A stretch of 20,103 nucleotides of DNA from CAZDKK01 sp964603725 (GTDB taxonomy: Bacteria > Eisenbacteria > RBG-16-71-46 > CAIMUX01 > WJJG01), in the NCBI GenBank assembly GCA_964603725.1, contig CAZRWW010000097.1, forward strand, positions 1 through 20,103, written 5' to 3'. Within the stretch, counting starts at the first letter, position 1. Each line of letters opens with the position of its first letter. A program made the translations under genes and the position numbers. A model generated the notes under the pieces. It was given only the letters and a program-made list of their open reading frames with translations, was not told where the DNA came from and ran no database searches. Below, piece by piece: positions 1 through 7,537 of the stretch.

Positions 1-1
1 C

Positions 2-115
2 ATCGAGACGGGCCGGGAGATCAGGACTTTCAAGGGCCATGCCGGCTGGGTCAGAGGCGTGTTGTTATCTTGTGTCGGGCGGGGGGGCCGGGCGGGTTGG
101 TGGGCGCCCGTCTAG
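2..115 (+). pseudogene. Fragment of a WD40-repeat protein, cut at the left edge
   Basis: Frame 2 reads from the window edge to a TAG at 113-115. The first 20 codons contain TGREIRTFKGHAGWVRGV, which matches the conserved part of a WD40 blade (T-G-x-x-I/L-x-T-F-x-G-H-x-x-W-V-x-x-V). The usual continuation (AFSPDG and the W-D end) is missing and is replaced by a Gly/Arg-rich stretch before the stop, so the blade is incomplete. It may be the broken 3' end of a longer WD40 gene lying to the left, or a decayed remnant. It converges tail to tail with the minus-strand gene ending at 121. The WD40 identity is fairly safe; pseudogene status is inferred because the upstream part is not visible. Confidence 0.45.
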
Positions 116-120
116 GCCGG

Positions 121-3100
121 CTAGTTCCGGATGGCGATCCGGAGCCGCAGGTCATGGGCGTTCGCCCAGTCCCGGCTGCCGGCCTCCTCGGGACGCGACC
201 GCGTGAAACCATACTGGGCTTTCAGCGAGATTACCTGATGGGGCTGGATCGAGCCGGAGGCGGTGATCGCGAGCGAGCGGCCTTCGGCGGCCTCCCCGGT
301 GGAGGGCGACGACCGATCCTCCGTGCGGGTGAGGAGGAAGGCGATCCCCAGGGTGGCGTCCAGGCGCAGCCAGGGGCGCCGGAGGGTGACGCGCGCCCGC
401 GGGCTGAAGGCCTCGGTCCGGGCGCTGCCCCGGCCCTCCCCGGCGTCGGTGCGCCGCAGCTCGAGCGAGCCGTACGTGAGCAAGCCGCCGCCCCAGGTCT
501 GATCCCAATCGCCGAGGAGACGGGCCGACTCCTGCGACCACGCCAGGCCGGACTCGTCGGTCTGCGTCTTGACCCGCATGGTGAGCAGACCGCCCCGCGG
601 GCGCAGCTCGACCCGGTTCTCCTGGCTCCGGCTGGACGCGGCCGCCGGCAGCGCCTCCCGGTGCCGGTCGCGCGCGTCGTCCTCGAGCCGGTTGACATAC
701 CGCAGCCAGGAGACCACCTGCAGGCGGCTCTCGAGGACCCGGCTGCGCGACCACTGCCGCTCGGGGGCCTCGAGGCTCTCCTCGAAGAGGCTTCCCGCGC
801 CGGGCTGCTCGTCCCCCGGTTCGCCGCGGTGCGCGCGCCCATCGCTCAGGTCGAGCCGCAGCGCGAGCGGGTTGAGGAGCGCGCAGACGCGCCCGGGATA
901 GACCTGCAGCGTCGTTTGCAGCAGGCGGCCCGTCGTGTACCCCTGCGACTCGCCGCGCTGGTGCCAGTAGAGGGTGCGATCCGTTTCCCACCGCCCGAAC
1001 CCGTCGAGAGAGGCGTGGGGCCTGAGCTGCACCGTCGCGTCCAGACGCTGGAACAGCCGCAGATCCTGCCGCGCGCTCCCCGAGTGGGCGGGGCGGTGCG
1101 CCCGACGATCCTCGGCGATCAGGTTCCACGCGAGCGGGTTGCCGCACGAGCCGTTGATGCGCAGGTAGGCATGGTCCGTCACGCGCCGCTCAGCGCTCGG
1201 AGAGGGCGAGGACGGCCGGCGGCGGTCGCTGCGCTGGAAGAACGAGCTCACCCAGAGCCGCTGAAGCTTCAGACCCCGCAGCCGCGCGGCCGGCGGGTCG
1301 AGCTCGATCTCGCCGCGCGTGATCCACTTCTCGGTGCGTCCCTCGGGCGATTCGGCGCTCACCAGGCCGCGGGTCACGGCGATGTTCGGCAGCCCGCTGT
1401 TGAGCAGGGCGAGACGGCCCAGCAGGGCGCGCTCCTCTCCCCACCCGCGGCGCCCGGATGAATCTGCCCCGCCGGCCGCCGGCCGCGCGGCGGCCCCGGC
1501 CGCATCGGCGTCCCCGCCGCCGAGGGCGCCGGGCGCCACGCTGTCGGAGCGGACCTGGCTCCACTCGAGCTTCGCCTGCAGGCGCCTGAAGTCCCAGCGT
1601 CCGGCCACCTCGTTCTCCTCGCGCAGGCGCCCCAGCAGCGTGCGCCGATCCTCCATCGAGGCGAAATCGGCGCCGAGGGTCCGGTGGCTCCCGGAGAGCT
1701 CGAGCCCCGCGTGGCGGGCCTGCACGGCCACGGCGCGAGCCTGGCCCTCGGCCGCCCGGCCCTCGGTCGCCGGGCGCGCGGCCGCCGCGTCCCGGCGACT
1801 GAAGCCGATCTCGGGCATGAGCCGCAGGAAGCTCTGCGCGCTCTTCCACTCGAGTCGCGCGTTCAGGTCGGCCGCCGTCGTCGCCCGCCCCGGGTGATCC
1901 TCCCAGCGCATGGCGTGCGTGCCGATGAAGAGGTGGTCCCCGGGCGCCAGTCCGAGCTGGGCGGCCAGGACCGGCGCCTCGTCCTCGTCGCCCGCCCGGC
2001 CGCCGCTCGTCTCGTACTGGTAGCTCACCTCGATGATGGAGTCCTCGTCCAGCAGGACGTGCTCGAAGAGCACGAAGATCCCGGTCGCGGGAATGAGCGT
2101 GTAGTCGGTGTTGGATTGCAGCCGCTCGCGGTCGACCAGGATCCGCTCGGAGCCCGGCACGAGGTTGCGGTGCGAAGTCTGAAAGACCGACTGGCGGGAG
2201 CGGTAGGCGAAGTCGATGGTGTAGAAGCTGCGCCCGCCGTCGGCATAGACCTCCGGCGGAAAGGGAAGGCTGTCGGGGAAGTCCAGCATTCCCGTGAGCG
2301 GGCTGAAGCGCTCGGCGTCGAGGGCGCCGTCGCCGTTCGCGTCGAGCCCGAAGACGGCCAGGTAGGTTCGTCCGCCGGCGCCCGCCGTGGCCCCGGTCGA
2401 ATCGGCGATCGCCACCGCCAGCGATCCGGGGACCGGCTCGCTGGCCAGCCAGTAGTGATTGCGCAGGTCGGCCGCGGTGAGATCCACCTCGGCCGCCGCC
2501 GCCGGCCCCTCGGCGATGGCGACGAGCTTCTCCGCGCCTCCGAGGGGCGTCACCAGGATCAGCGTGGCCCGCTCGGGGCCCAACACGAACTGCTCGTGCG
2601 GCGTCAGACGGTCCCAGCTCCCGGTTCGGCCGGCCAGGACGGCGTGCCGGGTGTTGGCGCCGTCCGTGGCGGCGTTGCCGTCGTCGCGGTAGACGCGCAG
2701 ATGATCGGGATCGAGCGCGCTCCACGCGGCGGGCAGCGCGAAGACCGTGCGGCGCGCGTAATCCCGGTCGCGCAGGCGGCCGCTGACGCTGCGGCTGTCG
2801 CCCCGGAAGACGTCGCGACCGGGGAAGGTCCGCCGCTCGCCGGCCCAGCCGTCGGCGGTGAGCAGGCGGCGCCGGGTCGCCTCCGAGCGCGCGCCGAGCT
2901 CGCCGCGCACCTGCGCCCCGCGCAGCCCGGTCCCGGGCGCCAGCTGCGCGTTGAAGGCCTGCAGATCGATCTCACCCGCGCTCGCGCTGCGCAGGACATC
3001 CTCATGGGCGCCCCGGTAGTTGAGCTGATAGGCGATGTTGTCCGGGTCCAGGCTGTTGTAGAAGCCGTTGATCGCGCGGTCGCCGCGCAGCCGGCCGCTC

Positions 3101-4443
3101 AGGCTGGCGTCGATGCGCGCCTGAGCCTCCAGATCGCCCAGCCCCTCGGGCTCCGCGCCGGCTTCTTCCTCGATGTAGATCGTGGCGCCGCCCTTCAGGG
3201 TCGCGGACTCGCCGGTGGGGGTGGCCAGGGTCAGGCCGCCCGCGGCGAGCCCCAGCGACCAGCGCGCCTGAGCCCCGGCGTGCTGCGCCAGCGGCTCGAT
3301 GGGGATGGTCCGGTAGGCGAAGAGGTTCGGGTTCTTCTCGCCCTGGGTCAGGCCGTAGACGATGCGGTCCTCGCCGACGAGCACGAGGGCGCCGCCCGCC
3401 AGCGCCAACTGGCGGCAGTCGGCGGGCGCCAGCGGGACGTTCGGCGTGAAGTCGACCCAGCGCGCGTCGGCCGTCTCGTAGACCGCATAGGCCCGCTCGG
3501 TGACCACCCACAGCCGCTCCGACTCGAGGGCGAAGGCGGCCACGCGCGCGCCGGGCATCTGGTCGGCGGCCTCGTGCCGGCGCCAGATCCCGCTCGCGGC
3601 CAGGTAGCGCCACAGCCCCGCGTCGGTGGCCAGCCACAGGTCATCGCCCTGCAGCGTCGCCTGGCGGATCCGCGCATCGGGGAGATCAACGCCCGCGATG
3701 TGCTGCGTCCAGGTTTCGAGGTTCTTGTCGTAGCGGGCGAGACCCAGCGGCGTGATCGCCCAGAGGTGCCGGGGCGTCTGGCGCAGGGCCAGCACCGGCG
3801 GCGACTCGAGCTGTCCCAGGCGCTCGAAGACGCGCATGCTCTCCGGTCCCTTGCGGAACTCGGCCACGCCGCGCGCGAGCGCGAACCAGACCTGTTCGTC
3901 GCCCACGGCCACATCCGCGCAGGACCCCAGCGGACTGCCGCCGGGCCCCGCGAGCGGCTCCCATTCCAGGACGTAGCGATCGAAGCGCGCCGCGCCGCTG
4001 TCGGTCGCCGCGTAGGCGTAGTCCGCGTCCGCCTCGACGTCGGTCGCCGCCCTTCCCGGCAGGCCCTGCAGCGCGCCGTAGCGCCGCCAGTCGTCGTAGC
4101 GGAGGTCCGAGACGCTGGCCCCGCCGGCCCCGGTGATCCAGAGCTCCTCGGCGGTCGGGCACAGGCCGAGCAGCGGCGCATCGGGCAACCCTTCTCGTTC
4201 GGTCGTGACGGTCCAGGTCTCCGACTCGACGTGCAGGCGGTAGAGCCCCGCCGGCGCCAGGATCAGGACGCGGTCGCCCAGGATCGCGATCAGGGGGCGC
4301 AGATCCTGGGGGCGGGTGGCGGCCAGACCCGATGGGCTCGCCGTGGAATCCCCGGCGGCCAGGGCGCCCTGGGCCGTCGCCTGAGCCAGGAGGACCCAGG
4401 CGGCCAGCACCCCGCCCGCCTTGCGCCGCGCGCTCCCGTCCAC
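121..4443 (-). CDS. Large secreted protein: beta-propeller-like N-terminal half joined to a SprA-like outer-membrane half
   Basis: This is a 1440-residue protein starting at GTG 4443, with a GGAG nine bases upstream and only five bases between the DUF362 stop and this start. The open frame extends up to 4560, but that part lies inside the upstream gene. Residues 1-30 form a signal peptide (basic start, hydrophobic core, A-x-A end). Residues about 40-390 carry repeated blades (LYRLHVESETWTV, LWRYLAASGIWRR, LWAITPLGLARYD) like sensor-type beta-propellers. Residues about 450-800 contain SprA-like features: NSLDPDNIAYQLNYRG, then SERILVDRERLQSNTDYTLI and ATGIFVLFEHVLL, close to the SprA pattern of a surface residue pair, 'DYTIDY' and 'G.I.F'. 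The rest is alternating polar/hydrophobic strands with many W, R and L, as in outer-membrane barrels. It probably acts at the outer membrane. A transport or T9SS-related role is not shown. It is last in a three-gene operon. Confidence 0.75.
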   Translation of the reverse strand: MDGSARRKAGGVLAAWVLLAQATAQGALAAGDSTASPSGLAATRPQDLRPLIAILGDRVLILAPAGLYRLHVESETWTVTTEREGLPDAPLLGLCPTAEELWITGAGGASVSDLRYDDWRRYGALQGLPGRAATDVEADADYAYAATDSGAARFDRYVLEWEPLAGPGGSPLGSCADVAVGDEQVWFALARGVAEFRKGPESMRVFERLGQLESPPVLALRQTPRHLWAITPLGLARYDKNLETWTQHIAGVDLPDARIRQATLQGDDLWLATDAGLWRYLAASGIWRRHEAADQMPGARVAAFALESERLWVVTERAYAVYETADARWVDFTPNVPLAPADCRQLALAGGALVLVGEDRIVYGLTQGEKNPNLFAYRTIPIEPLAQHAGAQARWSLGLAAGGLTLATPTGESATLKGGATIYIEEEAGAEPEGLGDLEAQARIDASLSGRLRGDRAINGFYNSLDPDNIAYQLNYRGAHEDVLRSASAGEIDLQAFNAQLAPGTGLRGAQVRGELGARSEATRRRLLTADGWAGERRTFPGRDVFRGDSRSVSGRLRDRDYARRTVFALPAAWSALDPDHLRVYRDDGNAATDGANTRHAVLAGRTGSWDRLTPHEQFVLGPERATLILVTPLGGAEKLVAIAEGPAAAAEVDLTAADLRNHYWLASEPVPGSLAVAIADSTGATAGAGGRTYLAVFGLDANGDGALDAERFSPLTGMLDFPDSLPFPPEVYADGGRSFYTIDFAYRSRQSVFQTSHRNLVPGSERILVDRERLQSNTDYTLIPATGIFVLFEHVLLDEDSIIEVSYQYETSGGRAGDEDEAPVLAAQLGLAPGDHLFIGTHAMRWEDHPGRATTAADLNARLEWKSAQSFLRLMPEIGFSRRDAAAARPATEGRAAEGQARAVAVQARHAGLELSGSHRTLGADFASMEDRRTLLGRLREENEVAGRWDFRRLQAKLEWSQVRSDSVAPGALGGGDADAAGAAARPAAGGADSSGRRGWGEERALLGRLALLNSGLPNIAVTRGLVSAESPEGRTEKWITRGEIELDPPAARLRGLKLQRLWVSSFFQRSDRRRPSSPSPSAERRVTDHAYLRINGSCGNPLAWNLIAEDRRAHRPAHSGSARQDLRLFQRLDATVQLRPHASLDGFGRWETDRTLYWHQRGESQGYTTGRLLQTTLQVYPGRVCALLNPLALRLDLSDGRAHRGEPGDEQPGAGSLFEESLEAPERQWSRSRVLESRLQVVSWLRYVNRLEDDARDRHREALPAAASSRSQENRVELRPRGGLLTMRVKTQTDESGLAWSQESARLLGDWDQTWGGGLLTYGSLELRRTDAGEGRGSARTEAFSPRARVTLRRPWLRLDATLGIAFLLTRTEDRSSPSTGEAAEGRSLAITASGSIQPHQVISLKAQYGFTRSRPEEAGSRDWANAHDLRLRIAIRN

Positions 4444-4448
4444 GGGCG

Positions 4449-5363
4449 CTAGCTCCGTTCCACGATGTTCAGCGAGGCGAGGTCGAGCGTGCCCACCCCG
4501 CGGGCGGCCGCGTGGCGCAAGTAACCGATCTGCGCCGGGGTGAGGGTCTGGCGATCCCACGAGGAGAGGCCGACGCCATAGGCGTCGAGGGCCACGGGGT
4601 CCACGCCCGCGACGACGCCGCCGAAATCCTCGACTTCGCCCGGCCCGGTCGGGCCGTTGGTCTTAAGGATCTTGATCGCGTCGAGGATGGTCAGCTGCGG
4701 GCGCAGGACGGTGGCGAGGTCGGCGATGCCGACGTCGATGTCCATGTCGCTGTGAAAGACGCTCCGGTCCCAGATGAGGCCCATCAGGTTCTTCAGGCCC
4801 AGACTCACGCGGGTGGCCGAGTGGGCCTTGGCGCTGGGGAGATTGATCAGCACGTCGGCCTTCAGGGCCACCGCCGCGATGCGAGTTGCGCGGAGGCTCT
4901 CGCCTTGGGGCACCACGACCTCCGTGTAGGCGTGCTCTTCTTCCAGCGGCGCGAGCTTGGCCTTCGGGAAGCGCTCGACGACCGCCGCGGTGCCGGTGCG
5001 CGCGAAACAACGCTCGGCCTGGCCCATGGTGTGATCGGCGACCAGGACGCGCCGCGCGCCGGCGGTCAGGCACGCCTCGATCACCGCCGCCAGGACCTCC
5101 GGGTGCGTCGTCGCGCCCCACTCGGGCGGGGCCGGGAAGCTCGCGTTGGGCTTGACCACGACGATCTGGTCGGGCCGGACGAACCGCTCGATGCCGCCGA
5201 TCGGCTCCAGCGCGAGCCGCACGGCGTCGGCCGGCGCGCCGCGGCCCACCCCGAGGTCGGCGAACGCGCTCGCCCCGGCGAGCGACCACGGCAGAACGCG
5301 CGGGGCCACCAGGCCGGCCCCCACGGCCCCCGCGCCCAGCGTCAGAAAACGGCGGCGATCCAT
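4449..5363 (-). CDS. Tat-exported DUF362 family protein
   Basis: The product has 304 residues. ATG 5363 is chosen because AGGAGG lies five bases upstream and because the protein then begins with MDRRRFLTLGAGAVGAG, a twin-arginine signal (R-R-x-F-L). The longer open frame to 6134 runs through the lipoprotein gene in another frame and is rejected. The body matches DUF362: VVVKPNASF, ATTHPEVLAAVIEACL, ADVLINLPSAKAHS, GLKNLMGLIWDR and a C-terminal GVDPVALDAYG. Other DUF362 proteins often carry ferredoxin-type cysteine clusters, but only two cysteines are visible here, so no Fe-S cluster is expected. The biochemical function of DUF362 is unknown. The gene lies eight bases after the lipoprotein stop and five bases before the SprA-like gene, so the three are probably co-transcribed and act in the envelope. 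Confidence 0.85.
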   Translation of the reverse strand: MDRRRFLTLGAGAVGAGLVAPRVLPWSLAGASAFADLGVGRGAPADAVRLALEPIGGIERFVRPDQIVVVKPNASFPAPPEWGATTHPEVLAAVIEACLTAGARRVLVADHTMGQAERCFARTGTAAVVERFPKAKLAPLEEEHAYTEVVVPQGESLRATRIAAVALKADVLINLPSAKAHSATRVSLGLKNLMGLIWDRSVFHSDMDIDVGIADLATVLRPQLTILDAIKILKTNGPTGPGEVEDFGGVVAGVDPVALDAYGVGLSSWDRQTLTPAQIGYLRHAAARGVGTLDLASLNIVERS

Positions 5364-5371
5364 CGGGCCTC

Positions 5372-5995
5372 CTAGGGGGCGATCTCCTGCTCGATGCTGG
5401 TCGCGAAGGCCTGCAGAACGCTCAGGGCGTCGTTGGAGGTGTCGTTGATGAAGAGCTTGGTCCAGTAGGAGCAGATGACGAAATCGATCGTGAGCGAGCC
5501 GAAGCTGCGGGCCAGCCGGGAAGCGTCTCCAATGGGCGGGTTCACCGGTTCCGAGATGGCCGGCTTGATGCCGTACTGCGTGTCGTTGTACATCGCCATC
5601 GCCTGGGTGGCCGAGGGGAACTCCGTGACGTAGACCTCCAGCGTCGCCAGGGACGAGCCGACCGTGCCCTGGTAGGCGGTGCGGGCGAATTCCTGGAAGC
5701 CATAGAGCTCGTAAGGCTGGAAGCCGCCGTCGACGATCGTTGCCTGGAGCTCCGGGATCGTCGCCGCCGTCTGCCGCTCGCCGGCCATCTCCTCCAGGCC
5801 CTGGACGGTGCCAGGCAGGAAGTCCTCGGGGTGCCCGGAGGTCGAGCACTGGGAGCCGGGTTTGCTGTCGTCGCTTCCGCAGCCCGCACCCAGGGCGGCG
5901 GACATGGCGATGGCGGCCGCCCACACCGTCAACGACAAGACCTGCGCAGCGTCCGGGCGCGCGCTTCTCGCGCGGCCGGCATCCAGAGCGGGCAT
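5372..5995 (-). CDS. Probable lipoprotein, DUF6599-like
   Basis: This 207-residue protein starts at ATG 5995, with AAGGGGG five bases upstream. A hydrophobic segment ends in ALGAGC-GSDD near residue 39, which fits a lipobox with the cysteine as the lipidated residue. The N-terminal basic part is longer than usual, so an internal start is possible but none has a better ribosome site. The mature part contains IVDGGFQPYELYGFQEFARTAY, then TLEVYVTEF and A.AMYNDTQYG. From memory this is the arrangement of DUF6599 (a 'dGGae.y..YGF' core, then 'i.vevy.f.s...A.g.Y'). No enzymatic residues are evident. Its position directly before a Tat-exported DUF362 gene suggests the two work together outside the cytoplasm. 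The family assignment is from pattern recognition and was not searched. Confidence 0.65.
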   Translation of the reverse strand: MPALDAGRARSARPDAAQVLSLTVWAAAIAMSAALGAGCGSDDSKPGSQCSTSGHPEDFLPGTVQGLEEMAGERQTAATIPELQATIVDGGFQPYELYGFQEFARTAYQGTVGSSLATLEVYVTEFPSATQAMAMYNDTQYGIKPAISEPVNPPIGDASRLARSFGSLTIDFVICSYWTKLFINDTSNDALSVLQAFATSIEQEIAP

Positions 5996-6152
5996 GCGAA
6001 CCCCCTTGCCGTGGTGCGGCAGCAGTGTGATGCCTCCGGTTTGGCCATCTGTAAACGTAAGGGATGCCGGCCATGGAAGGCAAGGCCACTGAAGGCAAGG
6101 CCACTGAAGGCCAGGCCACTGAAGGCAAGGCCACTGAAGGCCAGGAGGGGAC
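5996..6152. other. Intergenic stretch between receiver stop and lipoprotein start
   Basis: These 157 bases separate the minus-strand receiver gene (stop at 6153) from the lipoprotein gene (start at 5995). They hold the 15-bp tandem repeat at 6076-6145 and the lipoprotein ribosome site. A minus-strand promoter for the envelope operon should lie here, but the best candidate (TTGCCT, 17-base spacer, TTACGT) is poor, so no promoter is called. Confidence 0.5.
6076..6145. repeat. 15-bp tandem repeat, four full copies plus a partial fifth
   Basis: The unit GAAGGCAAGGCCACT occurs at 6076-6090, 6091-6105, 6106-6120 and 6121-6135, followed by ten bases of a fifth copy. The third and fifth copies have one A to C change (GAAGGCCAGG). 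The tract lies just downstream of the minus-strand receiver gene, outside its reading frame. On the plus strand it reads EGKAT/EGQAT in a short open frame beginning at ATG 6073, with AAGGGA eight bases upstream, and ending at 6231. Whether that frame is translated is unknown. Confidence 0.9.
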
Positions 6153-6638
6153 TCAGACGCTCCGACTCTCCTGGGCGGCCGGGGACGCGGTCGGGTCGAG
6201 CACGGGGGTCTCGCAGGCGATTGCCCAGTAGTCGCGCAAGGCCCTGAACTTCCTCGACAGGATCATGGAGTCGACCGGCTTGACGATGTAGCCGCAGGCG
6301 CCGGCCTCGTAGCTGGCGCTGATCGCCTCGCTGCGCTCCGATGTGGTCAGCATGATGACGGGAATCGCCCGCGTGCGCGGGTGGCTCTTGAGCTGCCGGA
6401 GCAGCTCGAGGCCGCTCATGCCCGGCAGGTGAATGTCCAGGAAGACGAACTCGGGTCGGCCGGTTCCCTCCGGGGCGCGGGGCGCCTGCGGGTCGCGCAG
6501 GAAGGCCAGCGCCGACTCGGCGTCCGGGAAGCGAGTCACGTGCCGGGCGAATCCCTCGGAGATCAGCATGTCCTCGATCAGCATGCAGTGATCGTCGTTG
6601 TCGTCCACAAGCACCACCGAGTGTCCGCTGGCGGTCAT
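6153..6638 (-). CDS. Stand-alone response regulator receiver
   Basis: This 161-residue single-domain receiver is placed at ATG 6638, because GGGAG lies six bases upstream and the receiver fold begins at once (SVVLVDDNDDH). The frame extends to 6689 without a good ribosome site. The acidic pocket is D12/D13, the phosphoacceptor is D68 (FVFLDIHLPG), the switch threonine is in LTTS (98-100) and the conserved lysine is K120 in KPVD. There is no output domain, so it probably relays phosphate or binds a partner. The C-terminal segment, DYW followed by a PxLDP end, is also seen in the divergent receiver at 6921-7379, which suggests a shared subfamily. It is transcribed away from the kinase block. 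It may pair with the hybrid kinase at 7538-10063, but that is inference. Confidence 0.9.
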   Translation of the reverse strand: MTASGHSVVLVDDNDDHCMLIEDMLISEGFARHVTRFPDAESALAFLRDPQAPRAPEGTGRPEFVFLDIHLPGMSGLELLRQLKSHPRTRAIPVIMLTTSERSEAISASYEAGACGYIVKPVDSMILSRKFRALRDYWAIACETPVLDPTASPAAQESRSV

Positions 6639-6728
6639 CGTGCTCTCCCTGCCAAGGCTCATCTCGACGGCAATCGCCGCCGCAACCAAGAAGCGGCAGA
6701 CGTCGACCCCCCGGGGGCAAGGTCGCGC

Positions 6729-6759
6729 TTGCTGCGCGTGGGTCCCTGTGCTGTATGAT
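6729..6759 (+). promoter_or_regulatory. Weak sigma-70-like promoter candidate
   Basis: TTGCTG (6729-6734) and TATGAT (6754-6759) face the Rcp1-like gene that starts at 6921. The spacer is 19 bases, longer than the usual 17, so the call is tentative. This AT-richer patch is the only promoter-like sequence seen in the 282-base divergent region. Confidence 0.3.
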
Positions 6760-6920
6760 AGAATCGGCTGGGCGTGGGAGTGTCTTTGGCCTCCTTCATC
6801 CGGTTCGGGCGGCCTGAGTCTGCAGCCGCCCGATCACGGGCCGGTCGAATGGCTATCCGTAGCCACGGGGCAAGCCGCGCCGGGTCCGGGGAACGAACAG
6901 AACGGACGGGTGGGCACCCC

Positions 6921-7379
6921 ATGGAGCCGATGGACAAGCAACTGATCCTGCTCGTGGAAGACAATCCTGACGACGCCGCCCTGGCGTTGCGCAGCCTGGC
7001 CAGGTGTGATGTTCCCGTCCAGGTCGTCGTTGTCCGCGACGGCGTCGAGGCCCAGGAGTATCTCTTCGGCGCCGACCGGACGGGTCCGGCGCGGCCCGGT
7101 CCCTTGCCCGCGCTCGTTCTGCTGGACCTCAAACTCCCCAAGGTCGATGGCCAGGAGGTCTTGCGACGCATCCGCTCCGACGCGCGCACGCGGCTCATCC
7201 CGGTGGTGGTGCTCACCTCGTCGGATGAGCGCCGGGACCTCGAGCGCTGTTACTCGCTGGGCGCCAACAGCTACGTTCGTAAACCGGTCGATTTCTCCCT
7301 GTTCTCTCAGGCCGTGCAACAACTCAGCAACTACTGGCTACGACTCAATCGCAATCCGCCCCTGATAGATCCGTGCTAG
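6921..7379 (+). CDS. Rcp1-like response regulator receiver
   Basis: The product has 152 residues and a single receiver domain of the Rcp1 type that often partners with phytochrome-like or hybrid kinases. Features are LILLVEDNPDDAALALRSL at residues 8-26 (acidic pocket E13/D14), phosphoacceptor D69 in LVLLDLKLPKVDG, T99 in VVLTSSDERRD, and K121 in RKPVDFSLF. The end NYWLRLNRNPP is also typical of this group. ATG 6921 is preferred, but ATG 6930 is an alternative. The open frame continues upstream to 6774 without family similarity. The gene lies 158 bases before a hybrid kinase on the same strand and diverges from another receiver, forming a local phosphorelay set. No DNA-binding domain is present. 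Confidence 0.92.
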   Translation: MEPMDKQLILLVEDNPDDAALALRSLARCDVPVQVVVVRDGVEAQEYLFGADRTGPARPGPLPALVLLDLKLPKVDGQEVLRRIRSDARTRLIPVVVLTSSDERRDLERCYSLGANSYVRKPVDFSLFSQAVQQLSNYWLRLNRNPPLIDPC

Positions 7380-7537
7380 CGACAGCCGGCGTCAAGACAG
7401 TCCCCAGGCCGGCCGACGATTGAAGGGGAAGCCACGCTGTCCGCTGCCCCGGGGACTGGTCGTGCCCGCGGGGGAGGAGGCCGCGGCCGGCCTCCGGACG
7501 GCTCAGCCGTTCTGCAGTGACTGAGCAGGGATCGACC

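Noticed and set aside
70..1461. A 463-residue plus-strand open frame
   Set aside because: It is antisense to the C-terminal barrel-like part of the SprA-like gene and has no family features.
1684..4452. A 922-residue plus-strand open frame
   Set aside because: It lies antisense to the SprA-like gene, has a low-complexity Arg/Gly/Ala-rich composition, no recognisable domain and no ribosome site. High GC makes long antisense frames common.
5364..6134. Upstream extension of the DUF362 frame
   Set aside because: It runs through the lipoprotein gene in another frame and through the 15-bp repeat. The Tat signal and AGGAGG fix the start at 5363.
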